64,000 nt of DNA from Tannerellaceae bacterium (GCA_021201295.1 JAJQFE010000022.1:1-64000); one strand, 5' to 3'. Positions 45,226 to 54,308 are shown, numbered from the stretch's first letter. Program-made: numbers and translations. Notes: generated by a model not told the origin, from the letters alone.

Positions 45226-46131
45226 ATGGATAATCAGAATATTAGTTTTGATGAAATTTTTAACAGATTCCATAAAAATGAATTTGTCGATTCATTAGAA
45301 GAAAATATTATCGTTGCAGAATATACGTGTATCGATGAAATAGATATGCAATTACCGGTGCCGGAGATTCGTGTAGATGCGGTCATCGTCTTTTTTTGTT
45401 ACCAGGGTTCCGTCTTATTTACGGTAGATTATAAAACCTACAACCTAACGGCAGGAATGGGGATAGTACTTATCAGCCAGAATATAGTAGGGGAGATTCA
45501 ACGTAGCGATAATTATATAGGGTATGCGCTGATTATTTCTAAACAATTTATGATTTCGCTGGTAGATGAAGTACCGTCTCTGATGGCAAAAGTAACTCAG
45601 GGGAGCCTTGCCGGGAATAGCATTCAGTTTCAGGAGGATGAAATGCAAATAATTACCACCAGTATTGAACGTATACGAAGACAACTGAAAACAACTGACA
45701 ATACATTCTGGAAATATATCGTAAAAAACGAGGTCAGTAATTTTTTTATGGAACTGGTTTATTTCATGCTGAAAAAAAGACCGGAGGAAGATAGGTATCA
45801 AAAAACAAACCAGGCAGATACTGTCATACGGAAATTCCTGCAATTGTTATTACAGAACTTTAAGCAACAGCATGAAGTGATGTTTTATGCTAACGAACTA
45901 TGTATGACACATGGCAATCTGACACGCATTATGACTCATGCCAGTGGGAAATCCCCTTTAAAGTGGATCCATGACGCATTGCTTGCGAAAGCTAAAACAC
46001 TCCTTCAGAAGCCGGATATAAGTATACAGCAAATTGCAGAAGAACTTCATTTCGGCGATCAATCTTCCTTTTCCAAATTTTTTAAGAAACATACAGGCCT
46101 GACGCCAACGGAATTTAGAAAAAAGAGCTGA
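45226..46131 (+). CDS. AraC-family transcriptional regulator
   Basis: This 301-residue regulator has an N-terminal cupin-like sensing part (TVDYKTYNLTAGMGIVLISQ) and a C-terminal double helix-turn-helix of the AraC family. The second helix-turn-helix reads ISIQQIAEELHFGDQSSFSK, followed by FFKKHTGLTPTEFRKKS; the first is around MFYANELCMTHGNLTRIM. It probably controls the flavin-enzyme/arsenic block on the other strand or itself; the target is unknown. Low-GC codon use resembles the accessory block rather than the housekeeping genes. Confidence 0.88.
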   Translation: MDNQNISFDEIFNRFHKNEFVDSLEENIIVAEYTCIDEIDMQLPVPEIRVDAVIVFFCYQGSVLFTVDYKTYNLTAGMGIVLISQNIVGEIQRSDNYIGYALIISKQFMISLVDEVPSLMAKVTQGSLAGNSIQFQEDEMQIITTSIERIRRQLKTTDNTFWKYIVKNEVSNFFMELVYFMLKKRPEEDRYQKTNQADTVIRKFLQLLLQNFKQQHEVMFYANELCMTHGNLTRIMTHASGKSPLKWIHDALLAKAKTLLQKPDISIQQIAEELHFGDQSSFSKFFKKHTGLTPTEFRKKS

Positions 46132-46302
46132 TCGGATACTTTTATTCCGGACCTGCCGGATGGCAAATCAGTCATGGCCAGAAGATCCATGAGTGTAGTA
46201 AAGAGTGGAAAGATAAAGTCTGTATCTCCCCTCCGGCAGCACCGTATATTAGGATCTCCTGACCCGTAAAAAATAAATAGCTTTAAAAATCATTTCAAAA
46301 AT

Positions 46303-46545
46303 AGACAGGCACTTTTTTACCCGATATACAGTAACTTTTTACCTGATTATATAGTAACCTTTGCAGAAAGATACTGGCTCCTTTTTCCCAACAGACAGGA
46401 CTTTTTTCAAACATACCTGCTCCTTTCAACCTCTTTTACTTGCTCTTTTCAGGGCAATAGACAAGCTCTTTTTTTAAAAAGGTGGTTGTATATTGACTAA
46501 AAAGAGCTTAGCCGGGAACAAAAAAGAGCCTGTAAAAAAGAGTAA
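46303..46545. repeat. Degenerate ~22-bp-spaced T-tract array with inverted tail
   Basis: T-runs preceded by CTC, AC or similar begin near 46313, 46336, 46360, 46382, 46402, 46424, 46446 and 46469, that is 20-24 bp apart (best unit: GACAGGCACTTTTTT, GACAGGACTTTTTT, GACAAGCTCTTTTTTT). The motif then inverts: AAAAAGAGC near 46499-46507, 46521-46529, and AAAAAAGAG at 46534-46542. The gap between the AraC gene and the next gene (633 bp) contains no other feature. Confidence 0.5.
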
Positions 46546-46764
46546 AATAAGCTGATTGCAGGAGAAACTTATAAGGAGACAGTTGGATATACCCGGATAA
46601 TTGCCTAATCTGTATTTTCATACATTTAAAGGTCCTGATAGGTGGTTATTGCTGGTATAATATATATAATCAGGTAGCTGTTCAGGCAATTTCTTTTTTT
46701 GTAAACTCTGTTCATGGAATAACTGTTTTGCATATATGTCGTATTGGTTAAAATAATGTAGATT

Positions 46765-47160
46765 ATGATAGTTGAAGAGTTAAGATGGATTTCAGAAGAT
46801 TTATTACGGGAGGCAGATGAAGCTATGCCTCTGTTTGGCGGAGCCAATAAGAAAAGATGGATGGCGCAGTATCTGGATGAAGTAGTTAATCAGGATGGAA
46901 GCCTGTTAGATACTTATCTGGCATACGAATCGAAAGATGAAGTGTTGAGTAGTTTGGAAGAGGAATATATAGCTGCCGGGCATCCGAAAGCAGAACATCA
47001 GATTCCGGAAAAGAATGATTCGGATGCGAAAACACATAAGGAAATGGATCCGATGATGGATGATCGTCCGGCCCAGCCGGAATATATAGATGAAGCTCCG
47101 GAGTTTCATCCGGGAGATCTGTCTACGTTGGTTAATGAAAAGTGGAATAGCCGGAGCTGA
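46765..47160 (+). CDS. Hypothetical acidic protein
   Basis: A 131-residue protein, not recognised from memory. The first half looks helical (ELRWISEDLLREADEAMPLF, MAQYLDEVVNQDGSLLDTYL); the second is polar and acidic with Pro and Asp repeats (KNDSDAKTHKEMDPMMDDRP) and probably disordered. It has no signal or membrane segment. A strong terminator lies 16 bp after its stop. Its frame is intact and codon use ordinary. Confidence 0.6.
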   Translation: MIVEELRWISEDLLREADEAMPLFGGANKKRWMAQYLDEVVNQDGSLLDTYLAYESKDEVLSSLEEEYIAAGHPKAEHQIPEKNDSDAKTHKEMDPMMDDRPAQPEYIDEAPEFHPGDLSTLVNEKWNSRS

Positions 47161-47176
47161 CTGGTTAAAGGGATCG

Positions 47177-47219
47177 CTTTTCTGTCTGGTAAACGTGAAG
47201 CGTTTACCAGACAGAAAAG
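47177..47219. terminator. Long perfect-stem terminator between convergent genes
   Basis: CTTTTCTGTCTGGTAAACG (47177-47195) pairs without mismatch with CGTTTACCAGACAGAAAAG (47201-47219), giving a 19-bp stem and TGAAG loop, followed by TTGTTTT. It separates the hypothetical gene (plus) from the VOC gene (minus). Confidence 0.88.
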
Positions 47220-47227
47220 TTGTTTTA

Positions 47228-47655
47228 TCAGGCATCTTCCTGTTTGGCACGGCTGATTATCCAGTTTATATCGAATTTATCGGTCAAGGTGCCATATAGG
47301 TCAGCCCAGAATGTTTCCTGTAAAGGCATAGTCACTTTTCCTCCTTCGGAGAGGGCACGGAATATCCGGATAACTTCTGCTTCATCTGTTGTACTGATGG
47401 CTAATTCTATATTTCCCGGATCTTTGGCGTGTTTCTCTTCGGGTTTATCGGTTCCCATCAGAACGACTGTTTCTCCAATGGGTAAACCGATATGAACAAT
47501 CTTCTCCATCGTTGGAATGGGGGTACGGAGATCAATGTTAGGAAGGTCTTCATATCGTATGATATCTTTAAACTCTCCTCCGAATACGGATTGATAAAAA
47601 TTAAACGCATCTTCACAGGATCCGTGAAATTTATGTATGGTTCTAATTTTAACAT
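47228..47655 (-). pseudogene. PhnB/VOC-family protein (paralogue 1), one frameshift
   Basis: Reading from MLKLEPYINFT, a one-base deletion near 47622 (GGG to GG on the minus strand) shifts the frame. Restoring it gives SCEDAFNFYQSVFGGEFKDI and RYEDLPNIDL, which joins the intact rest: MEKIVHIGLPIGETVVLMGT, KVTMPLQETFWADLYGTLTD and KFDINWIISRAK. This is the PhnB-like vicinal-oxygen-chelate group (often labelled 3-demethylubiquinone methyltransferase-like), with no established reaction. A second, intact paralogue is at 53630-54088. Confidence 0.8.
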
Positions 47656-47674
47656 ACTGCCTGATTTTAACTGT

Positions 47675-48292
47675 TTATTTTCTGCAGGTAGAACTAACTG
47701 CTTTCCTATAAACGCTTAAAGTAGGGCCCAGGTTGAAGGAAAAAAGATAAAATTGATTAAAAACAGGAAATAGGAAAAGGAATTTCTTTCCGGTACAGGT
47801 CCGGAAAGAAGAGTATTTATGGAACAAAAGTTTACTGATTGAAATGATAGAGGAAATAATGGTCGCATCGAAGGCGTTCTTGGGTGAATCCTTAATTTCC
47901 ATGGTGGCTTTTAATTCTGCTTTGGCGATTCCTCTCAGGTTGTTGAGTGCCAATAGCTTGACTCTGACCCGGATCTCACTCCCAACAGTTACGGGTTGGT
48001 TGAATTTCAGCTTTTCGATCCCGTAATTAATCAGGGCTTTGACATTGCGCACGTCTGCAATTTGTGCCCACATATGAGGAAGAATGGATAATGTCAGGCA
48101 ACCATGGGCAATAGTCGTTCCAAACTGGCTTTCTGTTTTAGCACGTGCTGTGTCTACGTGTATCCACTGGTGATCCAGTGTGGCATCTGCAAACAGGTTG
48201 ATTTGTTCCTGGGTAATTTTCAGGTATTCGGACACTCCTAATTCTTTTCCGACATATTGCTCAAATTCTTCGTAATTGTTGATTACTACCAT
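47675..48292 (-). CDS. MaoC-like (R)-specific enoyl-CoA hydratase-fold protein, altered C-terminus
   Basis: The hot-dog domain (residues 1-140) has the hydratase motif FADATLDHQWIHVDTARAKT with catalytic Asp and His, then FGTTIAHGCLTLSILPHMW. Family members end a little after ATMEIK with a short FLYHFNQ-type tail. Here that tail is found in another frame (stop at 47832-47834), so a single-base deletion near 47870 has replaced it with about 65 unrelated residues (SSIISISKLLF to the end at 47675). The core could still be active. It may act in acyl-CoA metabolism; no partner genes are nearby. Confidence 0.8.
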   Translation of the reverse strand: MVVINNYEEFEQYVGKELGVSEYLKITQEQINLFADATLDHQWIHVDTARAKTESQFGTTIAHGCLTLSILPHMWAQIADVRNVKALINYGIEKLKFNQPVTVGSEIRVRVKLLALNNLRGIAKAELKATMEIKDSPKNAFDATIISSIISISKLLFHKYSSFRTCTGKKFLFLFPVFNQFYLFSFNLGPTLSVYRKAVSSTCRK

Positions 48293-48335
48293 AGTTAGTC
48301 TATTTTAATAGGACTTGTTTTACTGTTTTACGAAG

Positions 48336-48343
48336 CAAATATA
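48336..48343 (-). promoter_or_regulatory. -7 box of the MaoC gene
   Basis: TATATTTG on the minus strand (CAAATATA as written) fits TAnnTTTG, 44 bp ahead of the MaoC start. Confidence 0.45.
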
Positions 48344-48427
48344 GTCCTTTTTATGCATAGACTTACTACAAATATGGGATGCTTTTCAATGATTTTTATA
48401 TCATATGATTCACATGGAGTTGACACA

Positions 48428-48493
48428 GATAGGACAGATGTACGCAGGTATCCATTAAAAAATAATGAATGATAGGTATACATCTGTCTTATC
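48428..48493. repeat. Inverted repeat at the end of the small basic gene
   Basis: GATAGGACAGATGTA (48428-48442) pairs with TACATCTGTCTTATC (48479-48493), 14 of 15 positions plus one G-T pair. The spacer repeats a GATAGGTAT-type unit. The right arm contains the stop codon of the minus-strand gene 48489-48689, so it probably terminates that transcript. Confidence 0.6.
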
Positions 48494-48689
48494 TCTGACA
48501 TTGACCGGCCGGGCTTTTTACTTTCCGGAATTTATTTTTTCCGGCCTGGTTTTTATTTGGATGTATATAATCAGTAGACCGTTCTTTTACATGATATTCT
48601 TCCAGTAAATTTTTATTTTTGGCATACTGTTCCCGGGCTTGTGCCTGTTTATTTTCTATATCTCTCATCACTTGTCTTCGTGTTGCCAT
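48489..48689 (-). CDS. Small basic hypothetical protein
   Basis: This 66-residue protein starts MATRRQVMRDIENKQAQARE; an upstream ATG exists but starts inside a less typical sequence. It is helical and charged, with a lysine-rich tail (NKNQAGKNKFRKVKSPAG) that could bind nucleic acid. No family was recognised. It is expressed on its own strand ahead of MaoC, with an inverted repeat at its end. Confidence 0.5.
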   Translation of the reverse strand: MATRRQVMRDIENKQAQAREQYAKNKNLLEEYHVKERSTDYIHPNKNQAGKNKFRKVKSPAGQCQR

Positions 48690-48877
48690 AATCTGTTGTT
48701 TTAATTTATGAAAAGACAATATAGGGCGGAGGAATGTTCTGGTTTTTAAAAAAGTTTGGAGATTTCACCGTGAGGTTACAGGTATATTAACCAATACCGG
48801 TGGCTTTGGCTGTTTCCGGCTGTGTTTTGTAGTGCGGTAGACTTTATTTATATTTGGCCGTATAAATACTACTTCAT

Positions 48878-49660
48878 ATGCCACAGATTTACTCTAAACG
48901 TTCTTTCTTAAAAGCCTCCCTGGCAGGTACACTCGGATTGGGGACATTGGCTAAACCTATCCTGGCCGGCCCGGCGGAAAAATTTTATATTCCAGAAGTC
49001 CCGGCAGGCTATACATTTCTTTTTCAGGGGGATTCGATTACGGATGCTAACCGGGTAAGGACGGATCTTCCGAATGTAATGGGGCAGGGATACGCCCATG
49101 CGGTTGCCAGCCGGATCGGTGCTGACTTCCCAGAAGCGGGTTTTACTTTCTACAACCGGGGGATCAGTGGTGATAAGGTCTATAATCTGGAAAATCGCTG
49201 GGAGGAAGAAACATTGGCATTACAACCGGATGTGTTGAGTATACTGGCTGGTATCAATGATGTGGGGGACCTGATCCATGATCCGGATTATCCGGCTATG
49301 GAGCCTGGTTTTGAAACTTCTTACCGGAATATCCTGCGGACCAGTCGCGAACAGAATTCCTCTTTGCTGATTATTCTGGGATTACCTTTTATCTATCCTA
49401 CCGGGAAACGAGCGGAGAAAAAGGAGCTTTGGGTGACTTATACGGAGGAGAAACAGGCGTTTATCCGTCAGTTGGCGAAGGAATTTGATGCGCTGTTAAT
49501 TGATTATCCGGCTCTTTTTGCCCGAGCAGAGAAGAGGAAACCAGCTGAATATTGGGTCGGGGATGGGGTGCATCCTACTATTTTCGGGCATGAACTGATG
49601 GCACGGGAATGGTTGAGGGTTGCTGCTACCCGGTTGGATTTCCTGCGTATCTACCTGTAA
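48878..49660 (+). CDS. SGNH/GDSL-family hydrolase
   Basis: A 260-residue secreted esterase-type enzyme. The N-terminus MPQIYSKRSFLKASLAGTLG resembles a Tat-like signal with a KRS motif rather than RR. Catalytic blocks are FLFQGDSITDANRVRTD (nucleophile Ser in GDS), FYNRGISGDKVYNLENRW (block II Gly), LAGINDVGD (block III Asn), and WVGDGVHPTIFGHELMAREW (Asp and His). It deacylates an ester, possibly an acetylated glycan or peptide; the substrate is not evident. It stands alone in a housekeeping stretch. Confidence 0.9.
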   Translation: MPQIYSKRSFLKASLAGTLGLGTLAKPILAGPAEKFYIPEVPAGYTFLFQGDSITDANRVRTDLPNVMGQGYAHAVASRIGADFPEAGFTFYNRGISGDKVYNLENRWEEETLALQPDVLSILAGINDVGDLIHDPDYPAMEPGFETSYRNILRTSREQNSSLLIILGLPFIYPTGKRAEKKELWVTYTEEKQAFIRQLAKEFDALLIDYPALFARAEKRKPAEYWVGDGVHPTIFGHELMAREWLRVAATRLDFLRIYL

Positions 49661-49745
49661 CCTGTCCCGGTTTTTACGACCTGTTCCCGGAACTTACTTC
49701 TCTATAGGATTGTTAAGGAAGGGAAGTAAATAGTTAGTAATCATT

Positions 49746-50371
49746 ATGGCAGACATATATTTTATCTCAGATACCCATTTTTTCATAAAGACTTTATGAA
49801 GCAATATCTGGACCGTCCTTTTTACGGACCTGCTGACCCGGATGCGTATGATGAATGGCTGGTTAGTTTCTGGAATGCGATTGTACAGGAACAGGATGTG
49901 GTTTATCTGGTAGGGGACTTCTCTTTCGGTGAACTGGAGAAGGTCCGGAGATTGGTCAACCGTTTACAGGGTACTATCTGTTTGGTGATAGGTAATAAGG
50001 ATACAGGTAGTCTTTCACTTACGGATGAGTTTGGATGGATACGGGATATTGCGGAGCTGGAATTTAACAGGCAGGATCATCCTTTTTTGCAGGAGGATTT
50101 CCGGCTGGTTTTCTGTCACTATCCAATAGTTTCCCAGAATAAAAAACAGCAGGGGAGTTGTATGGTGCATGGACACTGCCATGGACGGATTGATGAATAT
50201 AACCGGATTTCCGGTGAACTGCGGGTGGATGCCGGGATCAATGCCCGGCTTTCAAGGACTTGCGGTAGATTTATTTCTTTAGAGGAGTTGTATGATTATT
50301 TTCGTTGGGTGTCTGGTAATGAAAACCTGGAGGAGTATGTCCGTATACAAGGGGAGAAACTGGTCATCTGA
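49746..50371 (+). pseudogene. Metallophosphoesterase, one frameshift
   Basis: The start MADIYFISDTHFF carries the first metal motif (SDTH). One T missing from a T-run at 49778-49783 breaks the frame; adding it gives HFFHKDFMKQYLDRP and continues into VVYLVGDFSFGE (GDFS), LVIGNKD (GNK, the GNHD equivalent), FCHYPIVS and MVHGHCHGRID, the remaining two-metal ligands. It is a calcineurin-like phosphoesterase of about 208 residues, substrate unknown. It is followed 56 bp later by ppa. Confidence 0.85.
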
Positions 50372-50427
50372 GAAAAGGGTTGAACCTATTTTCTTTACTT
50401 TCTGTTTTGCTTCAAAAAGGACAACAT

Positions 50428-51048
50428 ATGTACAGACACAAAGCACATCCCTGGCACGGGATACATCCGGGTGAACAGGTTCCTCATGAGGTAACTGCTT
50501 TTATTGAAATTGTTCCTACGGACACTGTCAAATATGAGGTGGATAAGGTTTCCGGTTATCTTTCTATTGACCGTCCGCAAAAATATTCCAACATTGTTCC
50601 TGCTTTATATGGTTTTATTCCTAAGTCATATTCCGGTACGCAGGTAGCTGGACTGACTAATGAGGCCCTGAAGCGACAGGATATTCATGGGGATGGGGAT
50701 CCGCTGGATATCTGTGTATTGGCTGAAAAAGATGTCTCTCATGGAGATATTATTGTCAGGGCCCGTCCGATTGGAGGACTCCGCTTACTGGATCATAACC
50801 AGGCGGATGATAAAATCATTGCTGTGCTGAGAGATGATATGATCTATGACAGGTTTGAAGATATCCATGAGCTTCCGGAGAAAATCTTGAATCGCCTGAT
50901 CCATTACTTTACTACCTATAAGGATCTTCCTACGGATAAACATCCCCGGATGATTCTCGAGGGTATATATGACCGGGATGTCGCCTATGATGTGATTCTG
51001 CGTTCTATGGCAGATTACCAGACGGAGGTGGCCCATACGATTCAATAA
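50428..51048 (+). CDS. ppa: Inorganic pyrophosphatase
   Basis: This 206-residue family I pyrophosphatase has the substrate-site motifs KYEVDKVSGYLSIDRPQKYS, VPALYGFIPKSYSGT, DGDPLDICVLAEKDVSHGDI with the metal-binding acidic triplet DGDPLD, and IIAVLRDDMIYDRFEDIHEL. It hydrolyses pyrophosphate to drive biosynthesis. MYRHKAHPWHGIHPGEQ (50428) was chosen as the start over upstream ATGs, which give no homologous residues. Confidence 0.93.
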   Translation: MYRHKAHPWHGIHPGEQVPHEVTAFIEIVPTDTVKYEVDKVSGYLSIDRPQKYSNIVPALYGFIPKSYSGTQVAGLTNEALKRQDIHGDGDPLDICVLAEKDVSHGDIIVRARPIGGLRLLDHNQADDKIIAVLRDDMIYDRFEDIHELPEKILNRLIHYFTTYKDLPTDKHPRMILEGIYDRDVAYDVILRSMADYQTEVAHTIQ

Positions 51049-51065
51049 ACGGAAGATAGCTTGTT

Positions 51066-51566
51066 CTACAGTTGCATCCGCATAAAACTGTTTTGCATCA
51101 CAAATCCTTCTCCGATCTCATCGTCACTTTCCCAGTATATCTACATTCCCATCCGTTCATAGAACCGGATAGCTGGATTGGATCTGTTTACATTCAGCTC
51201 CAGTGTACAGGGAGCAGGATGTATTTGCCGGATATAACCTACTGCGGACTGAAAGAGAAACTTTCCGGCTCCGCATCCCTGCCAGTCAGGCAGGATATAA
51301 AGTTTATGCAGGTAAAACAGGTCCTTTTCCTGTTCTTCTATGGATATATATCCGATTGGTTTCTCTTTATCGTACCCGACGAAGAAACGCACCCCGTTCT
51401 CCATCTGTTGTTGCAGCTGGTGAGGATTATACATTTGCTGAAACATATATTCCAATTGTTCCTGCGTATGGATTCCTTCATAGGTAGGATACCATACTTC
51501 GGAAGCTAATTTCCGGATTAATGGACCGTCTGCTGGGGCTGCCGGACGAATGGTGAATGTGTTCAT
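51066..51566 (-). pseudogene. GNAT acetyltransferase, nonsense near the C-terminus
   Basis: The GNAT fold is read as FTIRPAAPADGPLIRKLASE, GYISIEEQEKDLFYLHKLYI, GCGAGKFLFQSAVGYIR and NVNRSNPAIRFYERMGM. TAG at 51141-51143 follows at once, but the same frame continues IYWESDDEIGEGFVMQNSFM and MRMQL, the usual end of the domain. Only the last 25 residues are cut off. The acetyl-CoA loop is preserved, so partial activity is possible. The substrate is unknown. Confidence 0.78.
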
Positions 51567-51668
51567 ATCAGACAGGTTGTGTTGAGTCTCCTAAATATAG
51601 GCCGTTTATTCCGGAAAAGCAATAGATAAATTGTATATTTGAAAAAATATATAAAAAAGATTTATTTT

Positions 51669-52378
51669 ATGGAAGTTCATACATTTATTCGGAATTACCG
51701 GGAGGCTTTCGGAGAAGCAGCCGAACTACCTATCCTTTTCTGGTACTCTGATGAGCCGGTTGAAGAGGCGGATAAAATTAATGGTTGTTTTTTAAAGGGA
51801 TGGGTAAGGTGCGTGAGGGGCACATACTTAGTCTGCAAGTGGAAAGTATTGGTTGCCGGGGCGGGAAATTTTACACCGGATTTTTAGACCGGCCGGATAT
51901 GATCCCGCAATTTGTCTCTTTAAAAGAAAAATATAAAAAGAGTCCGGAGATGGTCGTAGAATATCTGGATGAGTTGCAGGTCCTGAGAGCGGAGAAGTCT
52001 TATCTAAATTTTGCCCGGATCGACCAGGTGGAGAGTTTTGAGGGAATGGTGGGGATTTTTTTCCTGCCTACTTCGGATATCCTTTCCGGACTTACCAGTT
52101 GGGCTTATTTTGACAGGAATGATCCGGATACGGTCTCTTCGTTGTTTTCTTCCGGATGTTGTGCTGTCGTTGCTCAGGCTGTGTTGGAAAACCGGCAGGA
52201 AGGAAAATGAACCTTTATCGGTTTCTTTGATCCGTCAGTCCGTCCTTTTATTGAACCGAACCGGCTGAGCTTTATGATTCCGATGTCCCGTTTTAAAGAG
52301 ATGTATCATACTATGCGGCAGAGTTGTCTTTTTGATACGCATGCCTGGAAAAAGATCAAAGTCTGGATTAATAGTTAA
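51669..52378 (+). pseudogene. DUF169 protein, frameshift plus nonsense codon
   Basis: The frame MEVHTFIRNYREAFGEAAEL, ELPILFWYSDEPVEE breaks at a T6 run (51788-51793); one more T restores CFFKGMGKVREGHILSLQVE with conserved Cys. It then continues SIGCRGGKFYTGFLD and ARIDQVESFEGMVGIFFLP. TGA at 52208-52210 is in frame with a continuing WTFIGFFDPSVRP-like end and TAA at 52378; the missing residue may be Trp. The family (COG2043) has no known function. It lies in the heavily lesioned 3' half of the window. Confidence 0.72.
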
Positions 52379-52413
52379 CTGTTTATTCCATTTTTCCTAT
52401 TGGTCTCTGTTTT

Positions 52414-53556
52414 TCAGTTCCAGAAAGTCCGGATCAGGCGGGTGAGTTGGGATACGGTCTGTTGTATATTTTTTTTGGCAACTTCCGGTTGCATGGCTTG
52501 TTCCGGAGAAAGTATTCCCGGTGTAATGGAAAAGATGCCTGCGAAACCCGCCTGCTGAAGAAGTTCCATATCGGTTATGTTTCCTGTAATCAGGATGACC
52601 GGGATTTGTTGCTGACTGGCTTCTGACAAAATAGCGGATGGGATTTTTTCCATCAGGGTCTGGCGGTCTGTCTGCCCTTCTCCGGTAATGACCAGATCAG
52701 CTCCTGTGATCTTTTCACTGAAACGGAGCTGGTCGAGTAGTAGCCGGCTTCCCGGTTGTAAGGTCGCATTCAGAAAAGCCAGGAATGCTCCCCCTATTCC
52801 TCCGGCAGCACCTGCGCCGGGTATGGAGGTGATTTCTTTTCCGGTAGTCTGGTGAAATACTTTTGCTATACTATGCATTCCTGTATCTAATGTCCGGATC
52901 ATTTCATTGTCTGCTCCCTTCTGTCGGGCAAATATACATGCGGCTCCCTGAGGTCCGTTAAAAGGGTTGTTGACATCGCAGGCTATGGTAAAATGGGATT
53001 CCTGCAAAGCCGGATGGGCATTATTCGTATCTATCCGGGCAACCTGTGCCATTATTTTCCCTCCGGTACTTAATTCTTTTCCTTCTTTATCGAAAAAACG
53101 GAATCCTAATGCCTGTAGCATTCCTGTCCCGGCATCATTGGTGGCACTTCCTCCGATTCCGATAATAAATTGTCTGCATCCTCTGTCCAGGGCGTCTTTA
53201 ATTAATTCTCCTGTCCCATAGGAGGTGGTTTGCATGGGATTCCTTTTTTCGGGTGAAATTAAGGGTAGTCCACTGACCAGTGCCATTTCAATCAAAGCGG
53301 TTTTCCTGTCTCCTGATATCCCATAGTGAGTTCGGATGAGTTCCATACAGGGATTGTGTGCCTGTAAAGAAATTAAATCCCCTCCGCAGTCAGTCAGCCA
53401 TATCCGCAGAAAGCCTTCTCCTCCGTCAGCTACCGGGAAGCAGATGCACTGACAGGCAGGACAGACGGACGCTATTCCACTGGCTGCGGCTTCATTAGCC
53501 TCTTCAGAGGTAAGACATCCTTTAAAAGAATCCATTGCCAGCACTACTTTTTTCAT
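52414..53556 (-). CDS. glxK: Glycerate kinase
   Basis: This 380-residue GK-II-type kinase starts MKKVVLAMDSFKGCLTSEEA; the upstream residues of the longest frame fall across the -7 box and are excluded. Landmarks are VADGGEGFL, SYGTGELIKDALDRGCRQFI, GIGGSATNDAGTGMLQALGF, GAGAAGGIGGAFLAFL and LVITGEGQTDRQTLMEKIPS. It phosphorylates glycerate, usually at the 2 position in this family. A clear Bacteroidetes -7 box (53585-53592) precedes it; no partner gene is adjacent. Confidence 0.93.
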   Translation of the reverse strand: MKKVVLAMDSFKGCLTSEEANEAAASGIASVCPACQCICFPVADGGEGFLRIWLTDCGGDLISLQAHNPCMELIRTHYGISGDRKTALIEMALVSGLPLISPEKRNPMQTTSYGTGELIKDALDRGCRQFIIGIGGSATNDAGTGMLQALGFRFFDKEGKELSTGGKIMAQVARIDTNNAHPALQESHFTIACDVNNPFNGPQGAACIFARQKGADNEMIRTLDTGMHSIAKVFHQTTGKEITSIPGAGAAGGIGGAFLAFLNATLQPGSRLLLDQLRFSEKITGADLVITGEGQTDRQTLMEKIPSAILSEASQQQIPVILITGNITDMELLQQAGFAGIFSITPGILSPEQAMQPEVAKKNIQQTVSQLTRLIRTFWN

Positions 53557-53584
53557 GGTTTGTTTTCCGGGTGGTTTGTCATTG

Positions 53585-53592
53585 CAAAGGTA
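53585..53592 (-). promoter_or_regulatory. -7 box of glycerate kinase
   Basis: TACCTTTG on the minus strand (CAAAGGTA as written) matches TAnnTTTG, 29 bp before the chosen start and inside the longer open frame. Confidence 0.6.
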
Positions 53593-53629
53593 CATTCTTT
53601 TTGTTCAGCTACAACTTTTTCTTTCCATG

Positions 53630-54088
53630 TCAGATGTAATGTCCCAGTTTATAATTAATCCGCCAGCGTATGCCGAACTTATCCTGTATCATCCCATACA
53701 GGTCTGCCCAGAAGGTTTGCTGGAGAGGCATCAGGATTTCTCCTCCTTCAGCCAGGTTCAGAAAGATCTGCCGCATTTGGTCTTCATCTGTCAGCGTCAG
53801 GGTTAAGACCATGTTTTCTCCCATTTGAACCGGCATTTCCGGTGTGGTATCTGCTCCGGTGAGGTAGACATAATCACTGATGGGCATAGAGATATAGATA
53901 ATTTTATTCTGCTTCTGTTCCAGCATAAGAGGTCCTTCTGTCATTTCTTTATATCGGACAAACGAGTTGAACTCTGTCTGGAAAATTCCTTTGTACCAGG
54001 TAAATGCTTCTTCACAATTTCCATTGAAGGACAGGTAGGGGTCTACCTGTATCTGGTCATTTATAAACCGTGGATTCAGTACATGCAT
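53630..54088 (-). CDS. PhnB/VOC-family protein (paralogue 2)
   Basis: A 152-residue vicinal-oxygen-chelate protein of the PhnB-like group. It starts MHVLNPRFINDQIQVDPYLS, then FNGNCEEAFTWYKGIFQTEF, TEGPLMLEQKQNKIIYISMP, EILMPLQQTFWADLYGMIQD and a final FGIRWRINYKLGHYI. It is intact and about 6 kb from its broken paralogue at 47228-47655; MPLQxTFWADLYG is the shared signature. No reaction is established for the group. Confidence 0.88.
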   Translation of the reverse strand: MHVLNPRFINDQIQVDPYLSFNGNCEEAFTWYKGIFQTEFNSFVRYKEMTEGPLMLEQKQNKIIYISMPISDYVYLTGADTTPEMPVQMGENMVLTLTLTDEDQMRQIFLNLAEGGEILMPLQQTFWADLYGMIQDKFGIRWRINYKLGHYI

Positions 54089-54308
54089 AGTTTCTTAGTT
54101 TTAGTATAGATATAATATAAATATAAAACGTACGGGAGGGAATTTTTGTTCGCAGGAATTGTATTTTCCTTTTCCGGGAGTTTATCATGGACAGGTATTC
54201 TGTCGAATGGTCAAGCCGGAGGGTGTAACAACACTGTGTCAATCCTGTTAAAATTCCTGTGCAGGAAGATATTATGCCGGAATAGTCCACCGGGCTGGGA
54301 ATTGTTTT

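Noticed and set aside
47228..47655. Two separate small genes on the minus strand
   Set aside because: They are the two halves of one VOC gene separated by a one-base deletion.
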